Made by a program: the position numbers and the translations under genes
Notes under the pieces: model-generated
Told to the model about the DNA's origin: nothing
The model's input: only the letters and a program-made list of their open reading frames with translations
Database searches by the model: none
Assembly: GCA_965116625.1 (NCBI GenBank)
Contig: OZ220717.1
Span: 3,658,001 to 3,722,000 of the forward strand
Reading direction: 5' to 3'
Source: VXNE01 sp965116625
Lineage (GTDB): Bacteria > Pseudomonadota > Gammaproteobacteria > Pseudomonadales > Azotimanducaceae
DNA length: 64,000 bases
Shown: positions 34,065 through 41,631 of the stretch, one piece after another
How positions within the stretch are numbered: the stretch's first letter is position 1
Layout of the letters: every line of letters starts with the position of its first letter

Positions 34065-35003
34065 GTGAAAACAACCACGATCAGGAATACGGACCTTCAC
34101 GTCAGCATGTTCTGCCTCGGCGGCCAGAGCTTCGGTTCCCGAGACGACAAGACTGTCTCGTATGCCATGCTGGACCAGTTTGTCGACGGTGGCGGCAACT
34201 TTCTGGATACCGCCAACAATTACGCCATCTGGAATGGGGAAGGCGGCGAAAGCGAAACCATGCTGGGCGACTGGTTGGCCGATCGCGGCAACCGGGACCG
34301 GATGGTCCTTGCGACCAAGATGGGCGGGCGCGCAAAGGACGCCCCCATGTCATCGAGACCGGAACACATTCGCCGCGAGTGCGAGCGCAGCCTCAAACGG
34401 CTGCGGACCGATCGCATCGATCTGTACTACTTCCACTGCGATGACCGTTCCGTGCCCCTCGCGGACCAGCTCGGCACCATGGACGAGCTCGTCCGGGAAG
34501 GGAAGGTGCGTCACGTCGGTGCCAGCAACTTCCGCGCCTGGCGGCTGGCGGAAGCCGCCGGGGTGAGCGCGGCCAACAACATCACTGCATTCTGCTGCGT
34601 GCAGCAGCGGTATACGTACCTGCGGCCGCGGGTGGATGCGGATTTTGGATTTCAGAAATCCACCAACGACGATTTGCTCGAATACTGCAGGGAGCGGGGT
34701 TTTCAATTGATCGCTTACTCGCCTCTATTGGGTGGCGCGTACATTCGGGAAGACCGCGACATCCAGCGGCAATATCGGCATCGCGATTCGGATGTGCGCA
34801 AGGCAACGCTGTTTCAGATCGCCGAAGAGATCGGCGCCACACCCAACCAGGTGATCCTCGCCTGGCTTACCGGGCGCGGTGTCATTCCAATATCAGGCGC
34901 CAGCAGGGCGCACCAGCTAAGCGAGAGCCTGATCGGTTTCGATCTGACCCTGTCCGACGAGATTCTCGACCGCCTGGACGCGGCGGGGGCGGACAACGGG
35001 TAG
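34065..35003 (+). CDS. Aldo/keto reductase
   Basis: 312 residues with tetrad D48, Y53, K85 and H124 (LDTANNYAIW, LATKMGG, YYFHCDD). The start is GTG at 34065, 9 bases after the sulfatase stop; no strong ribosome site is seen, suggesting coupling to the upstream gene. The protein keeps the C-terminal NADPH motif GASRAHQLSESL. It is 50 bases before a PhyH gene. It probably reduces or oxidises a carbonyl intermediate released after desulfation; the specific reaction is not deducible. Confidence 0.92.
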   Translation: MKTTTIRNTDLHVSMFCLGGQSFGSRDDKTVSYAMLDQFVDGGGNFLDTANNYAIWNGEGGESETMLGDWLADRGNRDRMVLATKMGGRAKDAPMSSRPEHIRRECERSLKRLRTDRIDLYYFHCDDRSVPLADQLGTMDELVREGKVRHVGASNFRAWRLAEAAGVSAANNITAFCCVQQRYTYLRPRVDADFGFQKSTNDDLLEYCRERGFQLIAYSPLLGGAYIREDRDIQRQYRHRDSDVRKATLFQIAEEIGATPNQVILAWLTGRGVIPISGASRAHQLSESLIGFDLTLSDEILDRLDAAGADNG

Positions 35004-35053
35004 CACAAGCACAGGGTGCCGGAAGCCAGTTCAGCTTGAGGGAGAGAACAACC

Positions 35054-35902
35054 ATGCCAGTCGCCCGGTTGCAACAGGATGGCCTGGCCGGCCCATTCGA
35101 ACTGGCGGACAAGTCGGGACTCGACGCGGTGTGCGAGGTGGCCGTGGAACTGAAGGCGCTGCAACGGCAGCAGAACCGGTTGGCCAGACTCGCGGGACAG
35201 GAAGACCAACAGCGCTGGACCACGTTGATCAACCGGCACATGGTGTTCGACGCAATGAAGGAACTCTTCCGGGACGCCAACCTGCAATCCGTGGTGGCGG
35301 AGTGTTTCGGCACGGATCTCCTGCTCTGGCAAACCACTTTTTTCCTGAAATATGAAGGTGTTGGAGAGAACAAGTGGCACCATGACCGCCAGTTCGAGAA
35401 CGGCAGCGACCCGATCAACATCTATGACACCAGCAATCACTTCTCCTTCGTCATCGCGTTGACCGACCTGGGGATGGACCAGGGCAGAATCGAGTACGTG
35501 CGGGGATCGCATCTGCCGATCGATGGATTCGACCGCGACATGCCGCGTATATCGGGTGAACTGCCCGAGGTGGTGCACGACAGGATCACCCCGCTGGCAT
35601 TCAAGCGAGGCCAGTTCGCGGTGTTCCACTCCTCCGTGCTCCATCGAAGCCTGGCTTACGGACACGCCGAAGAGGACTGGCGCCCCGGCTTTTTCGGTGC
35701 GCAGGCGCCCGAGACCTGGCCAATGAAGGACGGGAGAATCTCACTCGCCGCAAGGCTCGTACGAAACGGCACGGAAATCCCCGAAAGGTCCGGTTCGAAT
35801 CCGGCCGGCGCGACCCGGGCCATCGCGGAGCCGGTCCCCTACTACGACGCCTTTCCGGAGCAGGTCCAAGCCAACAGGTCGGTGGTAATGCCGTTCAATT
35901 AG
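35054..35902 (+). CDS. PhyH family oxygenase, ELADKS subgroup
   Basis: 282-residue Fe(II)/2-oxoglutarate oxygenase with H109 and D111 (KWHHD) and H197 (VLHRSLAY). It is the closest relative of the protein at 27829: same DGLAGPFELADKS start, same DTSNHFSFV, same GSNPAGATRAIAEPVPY end. I chose ATG 35054, preceded by GGGAGAG, over an upstream TTG at 35036. Three ELADKS members in one island suggests duplication followed by specialisation on related substrates or successive oxidation steps. Confidence 0.94.
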   Translation: MPVARLQQDGLAGPFELADKSGLDAVCEVAVELKALQRQQNRLARLAGQEDQQRWTTLINRHMVFDAMKELFRDANLQSVVAECFGTDLLLWQTTFFLKYEGVGENKWHHDRQFENGSDPINIYDTSNHFSFVIALTDLGMDQGRIEYVRGSHLPIDGFDRDMPRISGELPEVVHDRITPLAFKRGQFAVFHSSVLHRSLAYGHAEEDWRPGFFGAQAPETWPMKDGRISLAARLVRNGTEIPERSGSNPAGATRAIAEPVPYYDAFPEQVQANRSVVMPFN

Positions 35903-35972
35903 GCTGCCCTGCCCTTGCGCCGGTTTCACCGAGTAGACTTGCAGAACACGACACCACGGAGGTGACGACCCC

Positions 35973-36476
35973 ATGATCACGCGCCGAACCATCCTCGCCG
36001 GCATCTCGCTGGCACCCGCAGTTCCGTTGCTGACCCGCGCCGCATGGGCCGGGGAGGTGGCAACCGCCGAAGACAAACTTGAAACCTCGAGGCTTGTGTA
36101 TCTCACGCCGATCAAGAGCGACGGCGATGAAAGCCAGTGCAAGGCCGAGATCTGGTTCGCCCACGAAGCCGGCAACGTCTACGTCGTCACGCCGCCGGAC
36201 GCGTGGCGCGCCCAGGCCGTGAGCCAGGGGCTCAACCGGGCCCGAATCTGGGTCGGTGACTTCGGCAACTGGACCCGCTCCAACGGTGCCTTCCGCGACG
36301 CGCCGGAATTCATGGCGACAGCATCCATCGAGACGGACTCTGCCGTGCATGCCCGTATCCTCGACGTAATGGGCGGCAAGTACGCGGAGTCCGGATGGAG
36401 CAGGTGGGGACCCCGTTTCCACGAAGGCCTGGTCGACGGTTCGCGCGTGATGATCCGCTACGCGCTCGACGCCTGA
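35973..36476 (+). CDS. Tat-exported small protein, DUF2255/PNPOx-like
   Basis: 167 residues. The N-terminus TRRTILAGISLAPAVPLL ... AWA is a twin-arginine signal. The mature part (LETSRLVYLTPI, VYVVTPPDAWRAQAVSQGL, RARIWVGDFGNW) looks like a split-barrel flavin/deazaflavin-binding or DUF2255-type domain; this assignment is tentative. CGGAGG lies 11 bases before the ATG. Tat export implies it folds with a cofactor before reaching the periplasm. It is the last plus-strand gene of the island and converges with the PhyH at 36513. Confidence 0.75.
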   Translation: MITRRTILAGISLAPAVPLLTRAAWAGEVATAEDKLETSRLVYLTPIKSDGDESQCKAEIWFAHEAGNVYVVTPPDAWRAQAVSQGLNRARIWVGDFGNWTRSNGAFRDAPEFMATASIETDSAVHARILDVMGGKYAESGWSRWGPRFHEGLVDGSRVMIRYALDA

Positions 36477-36512
36477 CGAGGGCGCCGCCCGCCAGAAACG
36501 GCTTGGCGAACC

Positions 36513-37487
36513 TCAATATTCGCCGCGTGGCATCGTGCGGCGCACCTTCGGATCGAATCCCGACGCGACCCATTCGCACTGGGCGGTGTTCCAGTGGGAA
36601 AAGAACAGGCGTTTTCGGGGATCCGGATGCAGGGCCAGGCGTTCTGGAAACAGGTTCCAGTCGGTCAGGACCGGCGCGGGCGGACGCACGTAATCGCCGA
36701 CGTCCGGCCGCCAACTCTTGAGCCATCCCCCACGGGCATAGTACTGGTGCCAGGTGCGGCGCCGCTTCCTGCCGTCGCCATCGAGCCGGGTATGGTAGAT
36801 CGCCGTGTCGTACAGCACGCAGGTACCGGCCGGCCCAAAGAGAGGCACCTCGTGATAGTCGGCGCCCAGCCCCTCGAAGGCGTCCCGCAGTGTCGTGTAG
36901 CGGTTGCTCTTGGGGACGACGCAGAACGCCGGCGTGGTCTCATCCACATCGGTCAGGTAGTGGATCGCGCATAGCCAGTCACAGGGGTTATAGGGCTTGC
37001 GATCAAAGCGATCGGGCGCAACCCGGTCATGGTGGAAGTTCATGGCGCCCCTGCCGGCATCCGTCGGGGTTTCGCGGAAATTGAACTCGCTGAAGCGGAT
37101 GCGGTCTTCGCCGCCAAGGACTCGCGCGACTATCTGAAACGATCGCGGGTGCTGGGTGTAGGGATCGAGCTCCGGATAGTCGAGTAGCGGCTGCGAAAAC
37201 ATGATGCCCGCGTTCTTGTGGAAGCCCTTCCTTTCGCCGGAGATTCCCCAGGCTTCGGGCCTCTCCATTTGCGTCCGGTCATAGAACTCGTTCAGGTGCG
37301 CGATTTCCCCCGGATTCAGGCACCTATCCAGCACGACGAACCCGTATTCCCCGAAGAAGGCGAGCGCCGAGTCCCGCTGCACTTCCGGATCAAAATGCTG
37401 TGCCAGGGCAGCGTTGATCCGACCGAAGCCCTGGCTCGCGACCTTCCGGTCGCCACTGACATTCTCCTGTCTTTTGACCTTCACCAT
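36513..37487 (-). CDS. PhyH family oxygenase
   Basis: About 324 residues. H152 and D154 (NFHHD, counted from the ATG at 37487), distal H232 (IYHTRL) and nearby arginines form the iron/2-oxoglutarate site. The N-terminal FFGEYGFVVLDRCLNPGE is the canonical PhyH entry strand. It is not of the ELADKS type nor of the extra-domain type. Start options are GTG 37490 and ATG 37487 in tandem. It lies 13 bases downstream of the formylglycine-generating enzyme on the same strand, so oxygenase and sulfatase activator are expressed together. Confidence 0.92.
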   Translation of the reverse strand: MVKVKRQENVSGDRKVASQGFGRINAALAQHFDPEVQRDSALAFFGEYGFVVLDRCLNPGEIAHLNEFYDRTQMERPEAWGISGERKGFHKNAGIMFSQPLLDYPELDPYTQHPRSFQIVARVLGGEDRIRFSEFNFRETPTDAGRGAMNFHHDRVAPDRFDRKPYNPCDWLCAIHYLTDVDETTPAFCVVPKSNRYTTLRDAFEGLGADYHEVPLFGPAGTCVLYDTAIYHTRLDGDGRKRRRTWHQYYARGGWLKSWRPDVGDYVRPPAPVLTDWNLFPERLALHPDPRKRLFFSHWNTAQCEWVASGFDPKVRRTMPRGEY

Positions 37488-37503
37488 CACCCCGCCACCG
37501 ACA

Positions 37504-38430
37504 TCAGCCGTCGCGAACGACGCAGCGAAAGCCGATGTGCGATGTCGCCGTATCTATCATCTGCGGAATACGCGCGGCGGGACGATAGCGAAGGCAGTAG
37601 CTCGGAGCGCAGAGGTGCGAGCCCCCTTTGAGAACCTTGCGCGGAATCCTGATCTCGGGTTGCGATGGATCGAAACTGTCACTTTCCGGCCCACCGCGTG
37701 GATTGGTTCGCCTGATGGTTCGCTGGCCGACTGGTCCGCAACAGGGGAGCCCGACTCCTTCATGCGACGTGCTCCACCAGTCCTGCGTCCACTCCCATAC
37801 ATTGCCCACCATGTCGAACAGGCCGTAACCGTTCGGCGGATAGGTTTCCACGGGGGAAGTACGGGTGTAGCCGTCGCGCCCGGTGTTGCTCCACGGGAAA
37901 TCACCCTCCCAGGTATTCGCCATGGCCTTGCCGTCAGGGCAAAAGTCATTGCCCCAGGGGTACGTTGCCCCGTCCAGGCCACCTCTTGCCGCGCACTCCC
38001 ACTCGGCTTCCGTGGGCAACGATTTGCCGCACCAGTCGGCATAGGCGCTCGCATCTTCGTAGGCGATGTGCACCACGGGATGGTCGGGGAGAGCAAGCTG
38101 TTCCCGCCAGTTGGCACCCTTGACGAATCGCCACCAGTTGCCCGGATTGTCCAGATCCACGGGGCCGCGAGTCTCAGAGAACACAAGCGAACCCGCCGCA
38201 AGATCCGCTTCGTCGAGACCGGGATAGTCCTCGGCGACCAGGTCCCTCTCGGCCACCGTCACATAGCCCGTCGCTTCGACGAAACGCGCGAAATCCCTGT
38301 TGGTCACCGGCGCCGGATCCATCCAGAAACCATCGACCCGGACCTCGACCACGGGGCGCTCCTCCGGATAGAAGTGCTCGCTACCCATGTGAAATTCCCC
38401 TTCGGGAATCCACACCATTTCGTCACTCAT
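37504..38430 (-). CDS. Formylglycine-generating enzyme (sulfatase maturase, SUMF1/EgtB/PvdO fold)
   Basis: 308-residue copper- and oxygen-dependent enzyme that converts the active-site cysteine of sulfatases to formylglycine. The fold markers are present: MVWIPEGEFHMGS at 5-17, LPTEAEWECAARGG at 138-151, GLFDMVGNVWEWTQDWW at 203-219 and GFRCV at 300-304. The catalytic pair is C274 and C279 in GGSHLCAPSYCLRYR, matching the two copper-binding cysteines of known formylglycine-generating enzymes rather than EgtB. It is cytoplasmic. It is the obvious activator of the three CxPxR sulfatases at 24729, 26210 and 32685. ATG 38430 is preferred over the frame's upstream extension, which lacks similarity. 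Confidence 0.94.
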   Translation of the reverse strand: MSDEMVWIPEGEFHMGSEHFYPEERPVVEVRVDGFWMDPAPVTNRDFARFVEATGYVTVAERDLVAEDYPGLDEADLAAGSLVFSETRGPVDLDNPGNWWRFVKGANWREQLALPDHPVVHIAYEDASAYADWCGKSLPTEAEWECAARGGLDGATYPWGNDFCPDGKAMANTWEGDFPWSNTGRDGYTRTSPVETYPPNGYGLFDMVGNVWEWTQDWWSTSHEGVGLPCCGPVGQRTIRRTNPRGGPESDSFDPSQPEIRIPRKVLKGGSHLCAPSYCLRYRPAARIPQMIDTATSHIGFRCVVRDG

Positions 38431-38565
38431 GGGAACCAATAATACGCCGCAACATTTCCTAGACCCGGTCACTGCTCACGCCTCGAGGTCAGCGCCAGAC
38501 CTGACCAGACATCGTCAATAGTCTCTCCCCGGATATACTGCGCCACTGGACACCCGGAGACTCGA

Positions 38566-39342
38566 ATGGCCTACGAAACAATCATCGTCGAGAACAGGGA
38601 CTTCGTGACGACGATCACGCTGAACCGTCCGGAGCGCCTGAACGCGTTGAACCTGCAGCTTGCGAACGAACTCTTCGACGCGCTGCACGAGAAGGACCAG
38701 GACGACGACACGCGGGTATTCATCGTCACCGGCGCGGGCCGCGGATTTAGCTCGGGCGCCGATCAACGGGGCGGAGGCCCCAGCGAGCCCAGGGCCAGCA
38801 ACGCGCCCGGCCTTGCCGAACGCATGTTCCAGTGCTTCCACGACATCGAAAAACCCGTCATCGCCGCGATCAACGGCTGGGCCGTCGGTGGCGGCTGCAC
38901 CATGACCCTGCTCTGCGACCTTCGCATCGCGTCGGAGGAGGCGCGCTTCCTGCTTCCCTTCACGAGACTCGGCATCCATGCCGAGCTCGGATCGACCTAT
39001 ACGCTGCCCCGCCTGATCGGGCAGGGAAAGGCGTCCGAAATGATCCTGTTGTCGAAAACCGTCGAAGCGCAGGAGGCCCTGGAGATCGGATTGGTGAACC
39101 AGGTCGTGCCCGCCGATCAACTGGCGCAGGTGGCCTGGGAAACGGCAGTCACCATCACGGGTTTCTCACCCATGTCCGTGCGCGTGAACAAGCAGGGCCT
39201 CAAGCAGGGCCTGCAATCCGACATAGAAACCCAACTGCGGTACGAGACACTGGCGCTCTCGGTGCTTGGCAAGGCCGAGGACACCCAGGAATTGCGAGCC
39301 GCAGTCCGCGAGGGGCGCGACCCGGTATTCAAGGGGCGTTAG
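38566..39342 (+). CDS. Enoyl-CoA hydratase/isomerase family protein (crotonase fold)
   Basis: 258 residues. The crotonase oxyanion-hole segments are SSGADQRG at about 63-70 and INGWAVGGGC at about 102-111. LGIHAELGSTYTLPRLIG at about 139-156 carries a candidate catalytic glutamate. The C-terminal trimerisation helix region follows. It acts on a CoA thioester in the cytoplasm, hydrating or isomerising a double bond. It stands alone, 135 bases from the divergent maturase and 192 before the ABC genes. The 192-base gap downstream shows no gene that I can support. Confidence 0.92.
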   Translation: MAYETIIVENRDFVTTITLNRPERLNALNLQLANELFDALHEKDQDDDTRVFIVTGAGRGFSSGADQRGGGPSEPRASNAPGLAERMFQCFHDIEKPVIAAINGWAVGGGCTMTLLCDLRIASEEARFLLPFTRLGIHAELGSTYTLPRLIGQGKASEMILLSKTVEAQEALEIGLVNQVVPADQLAQVAWETAVTITGFSPMSVRVNKQGLKQGLQSDIETQLRYETLALSVLGKAEDTQELRAAVREGRDPVFKGR

Positions 39343-39534
39343 CACACCAGAGTCGCGCGAATCGTTAACGCTCCAGGCAGCGATTCCGGAGTTGGGAACC
39401 GTGCGCGTGAATCTGGGTGACTTTGGGAAGCTCCGCCTTGACCGTCTCAGGAGGAACCATACCGTAGGCGTCCCCGGCAGGACGCTCCCGGGCGAACACC
39501 AACGCGGGCCGCTGGCTCGCTGCAAGGCGGCGAA

Positions 39535-41631
39535 ATGAACGATCTCCGATTCATCGGCGGCTACACGGACAAGGGTGCCGTGGAAGTTCCGCCGACGATG
39601 ACCTTCCGGAGAATGTTCCAACTGGGGCTCAAGACCTGGCCCTTCATGCGTCCCCTTCTGAAGCACCTGCTGGTGCTGCTTGCGCTTGCATTCTCCGGTG
39701 GTCTTACCGCCCTCGTTGGCGCGTTCTTCGGTACGGACCTGTTCTATAACAAGGTCCTGATCGGCGAGAAACTACAGCCCATTCAGGCAACCGTGCTGTT
39801 TGTCGGGGAGGAATACGTCACCACGGATCCGTTGAAGCTGGGCAAGAAGACCTCCAAGGATTCCACGCCAAACGATAAGCAAGACTCCGAATCTGACGAT
39901 GTCAAGCCGGAGTTGACCGAAGCGCAACGCAAGACCGTGCGCAATCGACTCTTGATCTGGGGGGTGATCGCCGGCGTGTTCGGCGCGATTTTCGGCGCGG
40001 CCGCCTGGTACTACAGCACCTGGGTCTGGCAGAGCATCAACCAGAACCTGCGCGTGGCCATGGTCGAACGCGCGGAGTCCCTGTCGCTTAAGTTCCACAA
40101 CGATTCCCGGGTCGGAGATGCCATCTTTCGCGTCTACCAGGACAGCGCAATGATCATCAATCTCCTCGAGGAAGGCGTCATCGCCCCGCTGATGGTGCTC
40201 TACGGGATTCTCTTAGGCGCAGCGTTCGCCGCCGCCTTCGACCCTAGGCTGGCACTCATCGTCGTCATCGTCGGCATACCTATCGGCTGGCTGACGGTGG
40301 CATCCACGCCCCGCATACGCCGGCGCGCCCTGGCCAACCGCATCGCGAACAGCAACCTGACATCCCGCCTGCAGGAAGCCTTCGCCGCCATCAAGGTGGT
40401 CAAGGCCAATCGTGCCGAGGCCCGCATCTTCGAGCGCTTCGACCGGGATTCGGTCCGTGCCCTGGACGCGGCGTACTTCCTTCGCCTGGACATGGTTCTG
40501 CTGGTTCTGGCGGTGGCAATGTTGGGTGGCGGCATGTTTCTTGTTGCCGAGTACATCATCGTCTCCTGGGTGGTCGACGGGCGGGAGACCTTCCTCGGCG
40601 CGCTGGTCGCGGCGTTCATCGGTTTCGTTGTCTGGAACGTGGGAGCAGCGCAGATCGCGAGTGGCCGCATGGAAGGGCTCGCCGGCAGCGCCCGAGGGCT
40701 GCTCGGCGTGTGGATGCGAATGCAGGACCTCTTCCTCGCCCTGGAGCGCGCCTTCTATCTGCTCGACCAGGAGCCCGAAGTCGTGGATCCGAGCGATCCG
40801 GTGCCCTTTCCGAGCCCGATCGAGCGGGTGCGCTGGCGCGGTATCCAGTTCGCCTACCAGGCCGACAAGCCCGTGCTGCGGGACATCGACCTGGACGCGG
40901 ACGCCGGCACCGTCACCGCGATCGTCGGCGCCACGGGGACCGGCAAGTCCACGCTGATGACCCTGCTACTGCGGCTGTACGACCCCGACGCCGGCTCCAT
41001 CGAGATCAACGGGGTCGACCTTCGGGACATGGCCATCGACGATATACGCGCCAACGTCACGGTCGCGCTGCAGAAGAACATCCTGTTCGCGGACACCGTT
41101 GCCAACAACATCAGTTTCGGTACGCCGGGCGCGCGGCGTGCCAACATCGAGACCGCAGCCAGGATTGCCTGCGCCGATGATTTCATCGAGACGATGCCCA
41201 AGGGGTTTGATACGGAGTTGGGCGAACGCGGCGGCAAGCTGTCGTCGGGACAGCGGCAAAGGCTCTCCATCGCGCGGGCCGTGGTGCGCGACACGCCGAT
41301 CCTGATCCTGGATGAGCCCACGGCCTCACTGGATGCCCGTACTGAGCAACAGGTGCTTAAGAACCTGGCGGACTGGGGCCGGGGCCGGGTGATCTTCGTC
41401 ATCACGCATCGTCTGTCGACCATCAGGAACTCGGATCAGATCGCGCTGATTGAAGGAGGACGGATCGTCGAGCGAGGCGCCCACGACGCGCTGATGGCAA
41501 TTCCCGACGGACGTTATCGTGCCTTTGTCAGTGCCGAAACCGTGGAGCAGTCGGGTTCCCGGTCGGGTTCCCGGTCGGGTTCCCGGTCGGGTTCCCGGTC
41601 GGGTTCCAAATCGGGTCGCGAAGATGAGTGA
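39535..41631 (+). CDS. ABC-type exporter half-transporter (membrane domain fused to ATPase), first of pair
   Basis: 698 residues. It has a six-helix exporter membrane domain, with an unusual hydrophilic insert of about 45 residues after the first helix pair (KTSKDSTPNDKQDSESDDVK). The nucleotide-binding domain has Walker A GATGTGKST at about 464-472, signature LSSGQRQRLSIARA, Walker B ILILDEPTAS and switch ITHRLSTI. The last 30 residues are a Gly-Ser-Arg-Ser tail encoded by 12-bp repeats. It overlaps the next ABC gene by 8 bases, so the two probably form a heterodimeric exporter (lipid, peptide or drug). The substrate is unknown. Confidence 0.93.
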   Translation: MNDLRFIGGYTDKGAVEVPPTMTFRRMFQLGLKTWPFMRPLLKHLLVLLALAFSGGLTALVGAFFGTDLFYNKVLIGEKLQPIQATVLFVGEEYVTTDPLKLGKKTSKDSTPNDKQDSESDDVKPELTEAQRKTVRNRLLIWGVIAGVFGAIFGAAAWYYSTWVWQSINQNLRVAMVERAESLSLKFHNDSRVGDAIFRVYQDSAMIINLLEEGVIAPLMVLYGILLGAAFAAAFDPRLALIVVIVGIPIGWLTVASTPRIRRRALANRIANSNLTSRLQEAFAAIKVVKANRAEARIFERFDRDSVRALDAAYFLRLDMVLLVLAVAMLGGGMFLVAEYIIVSWVVDGRETFLGALVAAFIGFVVWNVGAAQIASGRMEGLAGSARGLLGVWMRMQDLFLALERAFYLLDQEPEVVDPSDPVPFPSPIERVRWRGIQFAYQADKPVLRDIDLDADAGTVTAIVGATGTGKSTLMTLLLRLYDPDAGSIEINGVDLRDMAIDDIRANVTVALQKNILFADTVANNISFGTPGARRANIETAARIACADDFIETMPKGFDTELGERGGKLSSGQRQRLSIARAVVRDTPILILDEPTASLDARTEQQVLKNLADWGRGRVIFVITHRLSTIRNSDQIALIEGGRIVERGAHDALMAIPDGRYRAFVSAETVEQSGSRSGSRSGSRSGSRSGSKSGREDE
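41551..41622 (+). repeat. 12-bp tandem repeat (six units) at the ABC gene junction
   Basis: Unit TCGGGTTCCCGG is repeated four times without change (41551-41598), followed by two degenerate units (TCGGGTTCCAAA, TCGGGTCGCGAA) ending two bases before the ATG of the next gene. It encodes a Ser-Gly-Ser-Arg run at the C-terminus of the first ABC protein. The 12-base unit keeps frame when copies are gained or lost, so length variation would only change the tail. Each unit is nearly self-complementary (GGGTTCCC-like), so hairpins near the downstream start are possible. Confidence 0.9.

Noticed and set aside
39266..39538. 90-codon frame between enoyl-CoA hydratase and the ABC pair
   Set aside because: It begins inside the hydratase gene in another frame, has no clear start and composition is not convincing; the 192-base gap appears non-coding.
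41551..41622. CRISPR-like short repeats
   Set aside because: The 12-bp units are head-to-tail with no spacers and keep a reading frame, so this is a coding tandem repeat.
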